64,000 nucleotides of DNA from Ptiloglossa arizonensis (GCF_051014685.1 NW_027478880.1:344099-408098); one strand, 5' to 3'. Numbered from the stretch's first letter, positions 14,121 to 27,730 are shown. The notes: generated from the letters alone by a model not told the origin. Translations and numbers: made by a program.

Positions 14121-14827
14121 AGAATGGCCTAGGGAAAAAATACACATACGGTTGTAATCGGGCGAGTTTCTACTTTCAGATGCAACAGGAATTTTTGGGT
14201 TAGGTCAATCCGTTCGCGAGATATGGGAGTTTGACGCTAAGAAATGGTTGAGGAGACAACAAATTTTTCGAAATTCTGCTGCTCCAAACGCTTAACCAGA
14301 ATGGCCTAGGGAAAAAATACACACGCCGTTGTAATCGGGCGAGTTTCTACTTTCAGATGCAATAGGAATTTTTGGGTTAGGTCAATCCGTTCGCGAGATA
14401 TGGGAGTGTGAAACCAAGAAATGGTTGAGAAGGCAAAAAATTTTTCGCAATTCTGCTGCTCCAAACGTTTAACCAGAATGGCCTAGGGAAAAAATACACA
14501 TACCGCTGCAATAGGGCGAGTTTCTACTTTCAGACGCAACAGGAATTTTTGAGTTAGGTCAATCCGTTCGCGAGATATGGGAGTTTGAAGCCAAGAAATG
14601 GTTGAGAAGGCAAAACATTTTTCGCAATTCTGCTGCTCCAAACGCTTAACCAGAATGGCCTAGGGAAAAAATACACATACCGTTGTAATCGGGGAGTTTC
14701 TACTTTCAGATGCAACAGGAATTTTTGGGTTAGGTCAATCCGTTCGCGAAATATGGGAGTTTGAAGCTAAGAAATGGTTGAGAAGACAACAAATTTTTCG
14801 CACTTCTGCTGCTCCAAACGCTTAACC
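14121..14827 (+). repeat. Four-monomer cassette, copy 3
   Basis: The four marker monomers appear in the same order as in copies 1 and 2: GACGCTAAG, GTGTGAAACC, GCAATAGGGCG, then ATCGGGGAG with CGCGAAATATGG. Its GCTGCAATAGGG lies 1237 bp (seven short monomers) after that of copy 2. Confidence 0.86.
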
Positions 14828-16064
14828 AGAATGGCCTAGGGAAAAAATACACATACCGTTGTAATCGGGCGAGTTTCTACTTTCAGATGCAACAGGAATT
14901 TTTGGGTTAGGTCAATCCGTTCGCGAGATATGGCAGTTTGACGCTAAGAAATGGTTGAGAAGACAACAAATTTTTCGAAATTCTGCTGCTCCAAACGCTT
15001 AACCAGAATGGCCTAGGGAAAAAATACACACACCGTTGTAATCGGGCGAGTTTCTACTTTCAGATGCAATAGGAATTTTTGTGTTAGGTCAATCCGTTCG
15101 CGAGATATGGGAGTTTGAAGCCAAGAAATGGTTGAGAAGGCAAAAAATTTTTCGCAATTCTGCTGCTCCAAACGCTTAACCAGAATGGCCTAGGGAAAAA
15201 ATACACATACCGCTGCAATCGGGCGGGTTTCTACTTTCAGATGCAACAGGAATTTTTGGTTTAGGTCAATCCGTTCGCGAGATATGGGAGTTTGAAGCTA
15301 AGAAATGGTTGAGAAGACAACAACTTTTTCGCACTTCTGCTGCTCCAAACGCTTAACCAGAATGGCCTAGGGAAAAAATACACATACCGTTGTAATCGGG
15401 CGAGTTTCTACTTTCAGATGCAACAGGAATTTTTGGGTTAGGTCAATCCGTTCGCGAGATATGGGAGTTTGACGCTAAGAAATGGTTGAGAAGACAACAA
15501 ATTTTTCGAAATTCTGCTGCTCCAAACGCTTAACCAGAATGGCCTAGGGAAAAAATACACACACCGTTGTAATCGGGCGAGTTTCTACTTTCAGATGCAA
15601 TAGGAACTTTTGGGTTAGGTCAATCCGTTCGCGAGATATGGGAGTTTGAAGCTAAGAAATGGTTGAGAAGACAACAAATTTTTCGCACTTCTGCTGCCCC
15701 AAACGCTTAACCAGAATGGCCTTGTGAAAAAATACACATACCGTTGTAATCGGGCGAGTTTCTACTTTCAGACGCTACAAGAATTTTTGGGTTAGGTCAA
15801 TCCGTTCGCGAGATATGGGAGTTTGAAGCCAAGAAATGGTTGAGAAGCCAAAAATTTTTCGCAATTCTGCTGCTCCAAACGCTTAACCAGAATGGCCTAG
15901 GGAAAAAATACACATACCGTTGTAATCGGGCGAGTTTCTACTTTCAGACGCTACAAGAATTTTTGGGTTAGGTCAATCCGTTCGCGAGATATGGGAGTTT
16001 GAAGCCAAGAAATGGTTGAGAAGCCAAAAATTTTTCGCAATTCTGCTGCTCCAAACGCTTAACC

Positions 16065-17831
16065 AGAATGGCCTAGGGAAAAAATACACACACCGTTGTA
16101 ATCGGGCGAGTTTCTACTTTCAGATGCAATAGGAATTTTTGGGTTAGGTCAATCCGTTCGCGAGATATGGGAGTTTGAAGCCAAGAAATGGTTGAGAAGG
16201 CAAAAAATTTTTCGCAATTCTGCTGCTCCAAACGCTTAACCAGAATGGCCTAGGGAAAAAATACACATACCGCTGCAATCGGGCGGGTTTCTACTTTCAG
16301 ATGCAACAGGAATTTTTGGTTTAGGTCAATCCGTTCGCGAGATATGGGAGTTTGAAGCTAAGAAATGGTTGAGAAGACAACAACTTTTTCGCACTTCTGC
16401 TGCTCCAAACGCTTAACCAGAATGGCCTAGGGAAAAAATACACATACCGTTGTAATCGGGCGAGTTTCTACTTTCAGATGCAACAGGAATTTTTGGGTTA
16501 TGTCAATCCGTTCGCGAGATATGGGAGTTTGAAGCTAAGAAATGGTTGAGAAGGCAAACAATTTTTCGGAATTCTGCTGCTCCAAACGCTTAACCAGAAT
16601 GGCCTAGGGAAAAAATACACATACGGTTGTAATCGGGCGAGTTTCTACTTTCAGACGCTACAGGAATTTTTGGGTTAGGTCAATCCGTTCGCGAGATATG
16701 GGAGTTTGAAGCCAAGAAATTGTTGAGAAGCCAAAATTTTTTCTCAATTCTGCTGCTCCAAACGCTTAACCAGAATGGCCTAGGGAAAAAATACACATAC
16801 GGTTGTAATCGGGCGAGTTTCGACTTTCAGAAGTAATAGGAATTTTTGGGTTAGGTCAATCCGTTCGCGAGATATGGGAGTTTGAAGCCAAGAAATGGTT
16901 GAGAAGGCAAAAAATTTTTCGCAATTCTGCTGCTCCAAACGCTTAACAAGAATGGCCTAGGGAAAAAATACACATACCGTTGTAATCGGGCGAGTTTCTA
17001 CTTTCAGACGCTACAGGAATTTTTGGGTTAGGTCAATCCGTTCGCGAGATATGGGAGTTTGAAGCCAAGAAATGGTTGAGAAGCCAAAAATTTTTTGCAA
17101 TTCTGCTGCTCCAAACGCTTAACCAGAATGGCCTAGGGAAAAAATACACATACGGTTGTAATCGGGCGAGTTTCTACTTTCAGATGCAACAGGAATTTTT
17201 GGGTTAGGTCAATCCGTTCGCGAGATATGGGAGTTTGACGCTCAGAAATGGTTGAGAAGACAACAAATTTTTCGAAATTCTGCTGCTCCAAACGCTTAAC
17301 CAGAATGGCCTAGGGAAAAAATACACACGCCGTTGTAATCGGGCGAGTTTCTACTTTCAGATGCAATAGGAATTTTTGGGTTAGGTCAATCCGTTCGCGA
17401 GATATGGGAGTGTGAAACCAAGAAATGGTTGAGAAGGCAAAAAATTTTTCGCAATTCTGCTGCTCCAAACGCTTAACCAGAATGGCCTAGGGAAAAAATA
17501 CACATACCGCTGCAATAGGGCGAGTTTCTACTTTCAGACGCAACAGGAATTTTTGAGTTAGGTCAATCCGTTCGCGAGATATGGGAGTTTGAAGCCAAGA
17601 AATGGTTGAGAAGGCAAAACATTTTTCGCAATTCTGCTGCTCCAAACGCTTAACCAGAATGGCCTAGGGAAAAAATACACATACCGTTGTAATGGGGAAG
17701 TTTCTACTTTCAGATGCAACAGGAATTTTTGGGTTAGGTCAATCCGTTCGCGAAATATGGGAGTTTGAAGCTAAGAAATGGTTGAGAAGACAACAAATTT
17801 TTCGCACTTCTGCTGCTCCAAACGCTTAACC
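16065..17831 (+). repeat. Ten-monomer unit P (1767 bp)
   Basis: This unit matches 21896-23662 at a fixed offset of 5831 bp (33 short monomers). Shared markers include GGGCGGGTTT (16281 and 22112), GGTTATGTC (16501 and 22332), CGACTTTCAGAAGTAATAGG and GCTGCAATAGGG (17509 and 23340). It ends with cassette copy 4 (17125-17831). Minor differences exist, such as GAAATTGTTGAG near 16718 here only. Confidence 0.85.
17125..17831 (+). repeat. Four-monomer cassette, copy 4
   Basis: The four marker monomers are in the canonical order, within unit P. A private change is GTAATGGGGAAG near 17690, where other copies read GTAATCGGGGAG. The first monomer has GACGCTCAGAAATGG. Confidence 0.85.
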
Positions 17832-19598
17832 AGAATGGCCTTGTGAAAAAATACACATACCGTTGTAATCGGGCGAGTTTCTACTTTCAGACGCTACAAG
17901 AATTTTTGGGTTAGGTCAATCCGTTCGCGAGATATGGGAGTTTGAAGCCAAGAAATAGTTGAGAAGCCAAAAATTTTTCGCAATTCTGCTGCTCCAAACT
18001 CTTAACCAGAATGGCCTAGGGAAAAAATACACATACCGTTGTAATCGGGCGAGTTTCTACTTTCAGATGCAACAGGAATTTTTGGGTTAGGTCAATCCGT
18101 TCGCGAGATATGGGAGTTTGACGCTAAGAAATGGTTGAGAAGACAACAAATTTTTCGAAATTCTGCTGCTCCAAACGCTTAACCAGAATGGCCTAGGGAA
18201 AAAATACACACACCGTTGTAATCGGGCGAGTTTCTACTTTCAGATGCAATAGGAACTTTTGGGTTAGGTCAATCCGTTCGCGAGATATGGGAGTTTGAAG
18301 CTAAGAAATGGTTGAGAAGACAACAAATTTTTCGCACTTCTGCTGCCCCAAACGCTTAACCAGAATGGCCTTGTGAAAAAATACACATACCGTTGTAATC
18401 GGGCGAGTTTCTACTTTCAGACGCTACAAGAATTTTTGGGTTAGGTCAATCCGTTCGCGAGATATGGGAGTTTGAAGCCAAGAAATGGTTGAGAAGCCAA
18501 AAATTTTTCGCAATTCTGCTGCTCCAAACGCTTAACCAGAATGGCCTAGGGAAAAAATGCACATACCGTTGTAATCGGGCGAGTTTCTACTTTCAGATGC
18601 CACAGGAATTTTTGGGTTAGGTCAATCCGTTCGCGAGATATGGGAGTTTGACGCTAAGAAATGGTTGAGAAGACAACAAATTTTTCGAAATTCTGCTGCT
18701 CCAAACGCTTAACCAGAATGGCCTAGGGAAAAAATACACACACCGTTGTAATCGGGCGAGTTTCTACTTCCAGATGCAATAGGAATTTTTGGTTTAGGTC
18801 AATCCGTTCGCGAGATATGGGAGTTTGAAGCTAAGAAATGGTTGAGAAGACAACAACTTTTTCGCACTTCTGCTGCTCCAAACGCTTAACCAGAATGGCC
18901 TAGGGAAAAAATACACATACCGTTGTAATCGGGGAGTTTCTACTTTCAGATGCAACAGGAATTTTTGGGTTAGGTCAATCCGTTCGCGAGATATGGGAGT
19001 TTGAAGCTAAGAAATGGTTGAGAAGACAACAAATTTTTCGAAATTCTGCTGCTCCAAACGCTTAACCAGACTGGCCTAGGGAAAAAATACACACACCGTT
19101 GTAATCGGGCGAGTTTCTACTTTCAGATGCAATAGGAATTTTTGGGTTAGGTCAATCCGTTCGCGAGATATGGGAGTTTGAAGCCAAGAAATGGTTGAGA
19201 AGGCAAAAAATTTTTCGCAATTCTGCTGCTCCAAACGCTTAACCAGAATGGCCTAGGGAAAAAATACACATACCGCTGCAATCGGGCGGGTTTCTACTTT
19301 CAGATGCAACAGGAATTTTTGGTTTAGGTCAATCCGTTCGCGAGATATGGGAGTTTGAAGCTAAGAAATGGTTGAGAAGACAACAACTTTTTCGCACTTC
19401 TGCTGCTCCAAACGCTTAACCAGAATGGCCTAGGGAAAAAATACACATACCGTTGTAATCGGGCGAGTTTCTACTTTCAGATGCAACAGGAATTTTTGGG
19501 TTAGGTCAATCCGTTCGCGAGATATGGGAGTTTGACGCTAAGAAATGGTTGAGAAGACAAAAAATTTTTCGAAATTCTGCTGCTCCAAACGCTTAACC
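17832..19598 (+). repeat. Ten-monomer unit Q, copy 1 (1767 bp)
   Basis: A set of private variants repeats exactly 1767 bp later: AAATAGTTG (17953 and 19720), CCAAACTCTTAACC, GCTGCCCCAAAC, AAATGCACATACC (18556 and 20323), GATGCCACAGG, TACTTCCAGATGCAATAGG and CCAGACTGGCC (19071 and 20838). The length is ten monomers less 3 bp because of short monomers such as the ATCGGGGAG type. The first monomer starts CCTTGTG where copy 2 starts CGTAGGG, so the true duplication breakpoint lies inside or near that monomer. Confidence 0.92.
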
Positions 19599-21365
19599 AG
19601 AATGGCGTAGGGAAAAAATACACATACCGTTGTAATCGGGCGAGTTTCTACTTTCAGACGCTACAAGAATTTTTGGGTTAGGTCAATCCGTTCGCGAGAT
19701 ATGGGAGTTTGAAGCCAAGAAATAGTTGAGAAGCCAAAAATTTTTCGCAATTCTGCTGCTCCAAACTCTTAACCAGAATGGCCTAGGGAAAAAATACACA
19801 TACCGTTGTAATCGGGCGAGTTTCTACTTTCAGATGCAACAGGAATTTTTGGGTTAGGTCAATCCGTTCGCGAGATATGGGAGTTTGACGCTAAGAAATG
19901 GTTGAGAAGACAACAAATTTTTCGAAATTCTGCTGCTCCAAACGCTTAACCAGAATGGCCTAGGGAAAAAATACACACACCGTTGTAATCGGGCGAGTTT
20001 CTACTTTCAGATGCAATAGGAACTTTTGGGTTAGGTCAATCCGTTCGCGAGATATGGGAGTTTGAAGCTAAGAAATGGTTGAGAAGACAACAAATTTTTC
20101 GCACTTCTGCTGCCCCAAACGCTTAACCAGAATGGCCTTGTGAAAAAATACACATACCGTTGTAATCGGGCGAGTTTCTACTTTCAGACGCTACAAGAAT
20201 TTTTGGGTTAGGTCAATCCGTTCGCGAGATATGGGAGTTTGAAGCCAAGAAATGGTTGAGAAGCCAAAAATTTTTCGCAATTCTGCTGCTCCAAACGCTT
20301 AACCAGAATGGCCTAGGGAAAAAATGCACATACCGTTGTAATCGGGCGAGTTTCTACTTTCAGATGCCACAGGAATTTTTGGGTTAGGTCAATCCGTTCG
20401 CGAGATATGGGAGTTTGACGCTAAGAAATGGTTGAGAAGACAACAAATTTTTCGAAATTCTGCTGCTCCAAACGCTTAACCAGAATGGCCTAGGGAAAAA
20501 ATACACACACCGTTGTAATCGGGCGAGTTTCTACTTCCAGATGCAATAGGAATTTTTGGTTTAGGTCAATCCGTTCGCGAGATATGGGAGTTTGAAGCTA
20601 AGAAATGGTTGAGAAGACAACAACTTTTTCGCACTTCTGCTGCTCCAAACGCTTAACCAGAATGGCCTAGGGAAAAAATACACATACCGTTGTAATCGGG
20701 GAGTTTCTACTTTCAGATGCAACAGGAATTTTTGGGTTAGGTCAATCCGTTCGCGAGATATGGGAGTTTGAAGCTAAGAAATGGTTGAGAAGACAACAAA
20801 TTTTTCGAAATTCTGCTGCTCCAAACGCTTAACCAGACTGGCCTAGGGAAAAAATACACACACCGTTGTAATCGGGCGAGTTTCTACTTTCAGATGCAAT
20901 AGGAATTTTTGGGTTAGGTCAATCCGTTCGCGAGATATGGGAGTTTGAAGCCAAGAAATGGTTGAGAAGGCAAAAAATTTTTCGCAATTCTGCTGCTCCA
21001 AACGCTTAACCAGAATGGCCTAGGGAAAAAATACACATACCGCTGCAATCGGGCGGGTTTCTACTTTCAGATGCAACAGGAATTTTTGGTTTAGGTCAAT
21101 CCGTTCGCGAGATATGGGAGTTTGAAGCTAAGAAATGGTTGAGAAGACAACAACTTTTTCGCACTTCTGCTGCTCCAAACGCTTAACCAGAATGGCCTAG
21201 GGAAAAAATACACATACCGTTGTAATCGGGCGAGTTTCTACTTTCAGATGCAACAGGAATTTTTGGGTTAGGTCAATCCGTTCGCGAGATATGGGAGTTT
21301 GACGCTAAGAAATGGTTGAGAAGACAAAAAATTTTTCGAAATTCTGCTGCTCCAAACGCTTAACC
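19599..21365 (+). repeat. Ten-monomer unit Q, copy 2 (1767 bp)
   Basis: This is the adjacent near-identical copy of unit Q with the same private variants at an offset of 1767 bp. The GGCGTAGGG variant opens this copy and recurs at 21366, immediately after it, as expected for a tandem duplication with its junction at that point. Confidence 0.92.
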
Positions 21366-21895
21366 AGAATGGCGTAGGGAAAAAATACACATACCGTTGT
21401 AATCGGGCGAGTTTCTACTTTCAGATGCAACAGGAATTTTTGGGTTAGGTCAATCCGTTCGCGAGATATGGGAGTTTGAAGCTAAGAAATGGTTGAGAAG
21501 ACAACAAATTTTTCGCACTTCTGCTGCTCCAAACGCTTAACCAGAATGGCCTTGTGAAAAAATACACATACCGTTGTAATCGGGCGAGTTTCTACTTTCA
21601 GACGCTACAAGAATTTTTGGGTTAGGTCAATCCGTTCGCGAGATATGGGAGTTTGAAGCCAAGAAATGGTTAAGAAGCCAAAAATTTTTCGCAATTCTGC
21701 TGCTCCAAACGCTTAACCAGAATGGCCTAGGGAAAAAATACACATACCGTTGTAATCGGGCGAGTTTCTACTTTCAGATGCAACAGGAATTTTTGGGTTA
21801 GGTCAATCCGTTCGCGAGATATGGGAGTTTGACGCTAAGAAATGGTTGAGAAGACAACAAATTTTTCGAAATTCTGCTGCTCCAAACGCTTAACC

Positions 21896-23662
21896 AGAAT
21901 GGCCTAGGGAAAAAATACACACACCGTTGTAATCGGGCGAGTTTCTACTTTCAGATGCAATAGGAATTTTTGGGTTAGGTCAATCCGTTCGCGAGATATG
22001 GGAGTTTGAAGCCAAGAAATGGTTGAGAAGGCAAAAAATTTTTCGCAATTCTGCTGCTCCAAACGCTTAACCAGAATGGCCTAGGGAAAAAATACACATA
22101 CCGCTGCAATCGGGCGGGTTTCTACTTTCAGATGCAACAGGAATTTTTGGTTTAGGTCAATCCGTTCGCGAGATATGGGAGTTTGAAGCTAAGAAATGGT
22201 TGAGAAGGCAACAACTTTTTCGCACTTCTGCTGCTCCAAACGCTTAACCAGAATGGCCTAGGGAAAAAATACACATACCGTTGTAATCGGGCGAGTTTCT
22301 ACTTTCAGATGCAACAGGAATTTTTGGGTTATGTCAATCCGTTCGCGAGATATGGGAGTTTGAAGCTAAGAAATGGTTGAGAAGGCAAAAAATTTTTCGG
22401 AATTCTGCTGCTCCAAACGCTTAACCAGAATGGCCTAGGGAAAAAATACACATACGGTTGTAATCGGGCGAGTTTCTACTTTCAGACGCTACAGGAATTT
22501 TTGGGTTAGGTCAATCCGTTCGCGAGATATGGGAGTTTGAAGCCAAGAAATGGTTGAGAAGCCAAAATTTTTTCGCAATTCTGCTGCTCCAAACGCTTAA
22601 CCAGAATGGCCTAGGGAAAAAATACACATACGGTTGTAATCGGGCGAGTTTCGACTTTCAGAAGTAATAGGAATTTTTGGGTTAGGTCAATCCGTTCGCG
22701 AGATATGGGAGTTTGAAGCCAAGAAATGGTTGAGAAGGCAAAAAATTTTTCGCAATTCTGCTGCTCCAAACGCTTAACAAGAATGGCCTAGGGAAAAAAT
22801 ACACATACCGTTGTAATCGGGCGAGTTTCTACTTTCAGACGCTACAGGAATTTTTGGGTTAGGTCAATCCGTTCGCGAGATATGGGAGTTTGAAGCCAAG
22901 AAATGGTTGAGAAGCCAAAAATTTTTCGCAATTCTGCTGCTCCAAACGCTTAACCAGAATGGCCTAGGGAAAAAATACACATACGGTTGTAATCGGGCGA
23001 GTTTCTACTTTCAGATGCAACAGGAATTTTTGGGTTAGGTCAATCCGTTCGCGAGATATGGGAGTTTGACGCTAAGAAATGGTTGAGAAGACAACAAATT
23101 TTTCGAAATTCTGCTGCTCCAAACGCTTAACCAGAATGGCCTAGGGAAAAAATACACACGCCGTTGTAATCGGGCGAGTTTCTACTTTCAGATGCAATAG
23201 GAATTTTTGGGTTAGGTCAATCCGTTCGCGAGATATGGGAGTGTGAAACCAAGAAATGGTTGAGAAGGCAAAAAATTTTTCGCAATTCTGCTGCTCCAAA
23301 CGCTTAACCAGAATGGCCTAGGGAAAAAATACACATACCGCTGCAATAGGGCGAGTTTCTACTTTCAGACGCAACAGGAATTTTTGAGTTAGGTCAATCC
23401 GTTCGCGAGATATGGGAGTTTGAAGCCAAGAAATGGTTGAGAAGGCAAAACATTTTTCGCAATTCTGCTGCTCCAAACGCTTAACCAGAATGGCCTAGGG
23501 AAAAAATACACATACCGTTGTAATCGGGGAGTTTCTACTTTCAGATGCAACAGGAATTTTTGGGTTAGGTCAATCCGTTCGCGAAATATGGGAGTTTGAA
23601 GCTAAGAAATGGTTGAGAAGACAACAAATTTTTCGCACTTCTGCTGCTCCAAACGCTTAACC
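21896..23662 (+). repeat. Ten-monomer unit P' (1767 bp), including cassette copy 5
   Basis: This is the second copy of unit P, 5831 bp downstream and of the same length. It contains the GGGCGGGTTT, GGTTATGTC with CGGAATTCTG, and AGAAGTAATAGG monomers, and ends with the fifth four-monomer cassette (22956-23662). Between it and the Q copies lie three extra monomers (21366-21895). Confidence 0.85.
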
Positions 23663-24192
23663 AGAATGGCCTTGTGAAAAAATACACATACCGTTGTAAT
23701 CGGGCGAGTTTCTACTTTCAGACGCTACAAGAATTTTTGGGTCAGGTCAATCCGTTCGCGAGATACGGGAGTTTGAAGCCAAGAAATGGTTGAGAAGCCA
23801 AAAATTTTTCGCAATTCTGCTGCTCCAAACGCTTAACCAGAATGGCCTAGGGAAAAAATACACATACCGTTGTAATCGGGCGAGTTTCTACTTTCAGATG
23901 CAACAGGAATTTTTGGGTTAGGTCAATCCGTTCGCGAGATATGGGAGTTTGACGCTAAGAAATGGTTGAGAAGACAACAAATTTTTCGAAATTCTGCTGC
24001 TCCAAACGCTTAACCAGAATGGCCTAGGGAAAAAATACACACACCGTTGTAATCGGGCGAGTTTCTACTTTCAGATGCAATAGGAATTTTTGGGTTAGGT
24101 CAATCCGTTCGCGAGATATGGGAGTTTGAAGCCAAGAAATGGTCGAGAAGGCAGAAAATTTTTCGCAATTCTGCTGCTCCAAACGCTTAACA

Positions 24193-25783
24193 AGAATGGC
24201 CTAGGGAAAAAATACACATACCGTTGTAATCGGGCGAGTTTCTACTTTCAGATGAAACAGGAATTTTTGGGTTAGGTCAATCCGTTCGCGAGATATGGGA
24301 GTTTGACGCTAAGAAATGGTTGAGAAGACAACAAATTTTTCGAAATTCTGCTGCTCCAAACGCTTAACCAGAATGGCCTAGGGAAAAAATACACACACCG
24401 TTGTAATCGGGCGAGTTTCTACTTTCAGATGCAATAGGAACTTTTGGGTTAGGTCAATCCGTTCGCGAGATATGGGAGTTTGAAGCTAAGAAGTGGTTGA
24501 GAAGACAACAAATTTTTCGCACTTCTGCTGCCCCAAACGCTTAACCAGAATGGCCTTGTGAAAAAATACACATACCGTTGTAATCGGGCGAGTTTCTACT
24601 TTCAGACGCTACAAGAATTTTTGGGTTAGGTCAATCCGTTCGCGAGATATGGGAGTTTGAAGCCAAGAAATGGTTGAGAAGCCAAAAATTTTTCGCAATT
24701 CTGCTGCTCCAAACGCTTAACCAGAATGGCCTAGGGAAAAAATGCACATACCGTTGTAATCGGGCGAGTTTCTACTTTCAGATGCCACAGGAATTTTTGG
24801 GTTAGGTCAATCCGTTCGCGAGATATGGGAGTTTGACGCTAAGAAATGGTTGAGAAGACAACAAATTTTTCGAAATTCTGCTGCTCCAAACGCTTAACCA
24901 GAATGGCCTAGGGAAAAAATACACACACCGTTGTAATCGGGCGAGTTTCTACTTTCAGATGCAATAGGAATTTTTGGTTTAGGTCAATCCGTTCGCGAGA
25001 TATGGGAGTTTGAAGCTAAGAAATGGTTGAGAAGACAACAACTTTTTCGCACTTCTGCTGCTCCAAACGCTTAACCAGAATGGCCTAGGGAAAAAATACA
25101 CATACCGTTGTAATCGGGGAGTTTCTACTTTCAGATGCAACAGGAATTTTTGGGTTAGGTCAATCCGTTCGCGAGATATGGGAGTTTGAAGCTAAGAAAT
25201 GGTTGAGAAGACAACAAATTTTTCGAAATTCTGCTGCTCCAAACGCTTAACCAGAATGGCCTAGGGAAAAAATACACACACCGTTGTAATCGGGCGAGTT
25301 TCTACTTTCAGATGCAATAGGAATTTTTGGGTTAGGTCAATCCGTTCGCGAGATATGGGAGTTTGAAGCCAAGAAATGGTTGAGAAGGCAAAAAATTTTT
25401 CGCAATTCTGCTGCTCCAAACGCTTAACCAGAATGGCCTAGGGAAAAAATACACATACCGCTGCAATCGGGCGGGTTTCTACTTTCAGATGCAACAGGAA
25501 TTTTTGGTTTAGGTCAATCCGTTCGCGAGATATGGGAGTTTGAAGCTAAGAAATGGTTGAGAAGACAACAACTTTTTCGCACTTCTGCTGCTCCAAACGC
25601 TTAACCAGAATGGCCTAGGGAAAAAATACACATACCGTTGTAATCGGGCGAGTTTCTACTTTCAGATGCAACAGGAATTTTTGGGTTAGGTCAATCCGTT
25701 CGCGAGATATGGGAGTTTGACGCTAAGAAATGGTTGAGAAGACAAAAAATTTTTCGAAATTCTGCTGCTCCAAACGCTTAACC
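24193..25783 (+). repeat. Unit Q, third copy lacking its first monomer
   Basis: Nine monomers (1591 bp) match 18008-19598 in order and length. They share GCTGCCCCAAAC, AAATGCACATACC (24741), GATGCCACAGG and, just after the end, GGCGTAGGG. The private CCAGACTGG of the other two copies is CCAGAATGG here, and GATGAAACAGG near 24253 occurs only here. So this copy is older or has been partly converted. Confidence 0.85.
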
Positions 25784-26668
25784 AGAATGGCGTAGGGAAA
25801 AAATACACATACCGTTGTAATCGGGCGAGTTTCTACTTTCAGATGCAACAGGAATTTTTGGGTTAGGTCAATCCGTTCGCGAGATATGGGAGTTTGAAGC
25901 CAAGAAATGGTTGAGAAGGCAAAAAATTTTTCGCAATTCTGCTGCTTCAAACGCTTAACCAGAATGGCCTAGGTAAAAAATACACATACCGCTGTAATCG
26001 GGCGAGTTTCTACTTTCAGATGCAACAGGAATTTTTGGTTTAGGTCAATCCGTTCGCGAGATATGGGGGTTTGAAGCTAAGAAATGGTTGAGAATACAAA
26101 AACTTTTTCGCACTTCTGCTGCTCCAAACGCTTAACCAGAATGGCCTAGGGAAAAAATACACATACCGTTGTAATCGGGCGAGTTTCGACTTTCAGAAGC
26201 AATAGGAATTTTTGGGTTAGGTCAATCCGTTCGCGAGATATGGGAGTTTGAAGCAAAGAAATTGTTGAGGAGGCAAAAAATTTTTCGCAATTCTGCTGCT
26301 CCAAACGCTTAACAAGAATGGCCTAGGGGAAAAATACACATACCGTTGTAATCGGGCGAGTTTCTACTTTCAGATGCAACAGGAATTTTTGGGTTATGTC
26401 AATCCGTTCGCGAGATATGGGAGTTTGAAGCTAAGAAATGGTTGAGAAGGCAAAAAATTTTTCGGAATTCTGCTGCTCCAAACGCTTAACCAGAATGGCC
26501 TAGGGAAAAAATACACATACCTTTGTAATCGGGCGAGTTTCTACTTTCAGATGCAACAGGAATTTTTGGGTTAGGTCAATCCGTTCGCGAGATATGGGAG
26601 ATTGAAGCTAAGAAATGGTTGAGAAGACAACAAATTTTTCGCACTTCTGCTGCTCCAAACGCTTAACC

Positions 26669-27730
26669 AGAATGGCCTAGTGAAAAAATACACATACCGT
26701 TGTAATCGGGCGAGTTTCTACTTTCAGATGCAATTGGAATTTTTGGGTTAGGTCAATCCGTTCGCGAGATATGGGAGTTTGAAGCCAAGAAATGGTTGAG
26801 AAGGCAAAAAATTTTTCGCAATTCTGCTGCTCCAAACGCTTAACCAGAATGGCCTAGGGAAAAAATACACATACCGTTGTAATCGGGCGAGTTTCGACTT
26901 TCAGAAGCAATAGGAATTTTTGGGTTAGGTCAATCCGTTCGCGAGATATGGGAGTTTGAAGCAAAGAAATTGTTGAGAAGGCAACAAATTTTTCGCAATT
27001 CTGCTGCTCCAAACGCTTAACAAGAATGGCCTAGGGAAAAAATACACATACCGTTGTAATCGGGCGAGTTTCTACTTTCAGATGCAACAGGAATTTTTGG
27101 GTTATGTCAATCCGTTCGCGAGATATGGGAGTTTGAAGCCAAGAAATGGTTGAGAAGGCAAACGATTTTTCGCAATACTGCTGCTCCAAACGCTTAACAA
27201 GAATGGCTTAGGGAAAAAATACACATACCGTTGTAATCGGGCGAGTTTCTACTTTCAGATGCAACAGGAATTTGTCGGTTAGGTCAATCCGTTCGCGAGA
27301 TATGGGAGTTTGAAGCCAAGAAATGGTTGAGAAGGCAAAAAATTTTTCGCAATTCTGCTGCTCCAAACGCTTAACCAGAATGGCCTAGGGAAAAAATACA
27401 CATACCGTTGTAATCGGGCGAGTTTCTACTTTCAGACGCTACAGGAATTTTTGGGTTAGGTCAATCCGTTCGCGAGATATGGGAGTTTGAAGCCAAGAAA
27501 TGGTTGAGAAGGCAAAAAATTTTTCGCAATTCTGCTTCTCCAAACGCTTAACCAGAATGGCCTAGGGTAAAAATACACATACCGCTGTAATCGGGCGAGT
27601 TTCGACTTTCAGAAGCAATAGGAATTTTTGGTTTAGGTCAATACGTTCGCGAGATATGGGAGTTTGAAGCCAAGAAATGGTTGAGAAGGCAAAAAATTTT
27701 TCGCAATTCTGCTGCTCCAAACGCTTAACA
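26669..27730 (+). repeat. Six-monomer segment duplicated 3540 bp downstream
   Basis: This segment matches 30209-31270 at an offset of exactly 3540 bp (20 monomers). Shared rare variants are GCAAAGAAATTG, AACGATTTTTCGCAATACTG, ATGGCTTAGGG, GGAATTTGTCGG, CTGCTTCTCC and AATACGTTCGC. The first monomer differs slightly (AGTGAAAAAATACACATACC against AGTGAGAAAATACACACACC), and similarity falls away after about 27800. Confidence 0.88.

Larger units (their letters stand above)
12177..25783 (+). repeat. Block B: ten-monomer units and a recurring four-monomer cassette
   Basis: From about 12.2 kb the block A types give way to monomers marked by GACGCTAAG, ACACGCCG or ACACACCG, GACGCTACAGG or GACGCTACAAG, GAAGCCAAAAATTTTT and ATCGGGGAG. 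Many are 1-2 bp shorter than 177, so multi-monomer periods fall slightly below multiples of 177. The region from 16065 to 25783 can be read as P, Q, Q, three monomers, P', three monomers, then nine monomers of Q. Individual copies are listed separately. I see no non-satellite sequence here. Confidence 0.85.
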
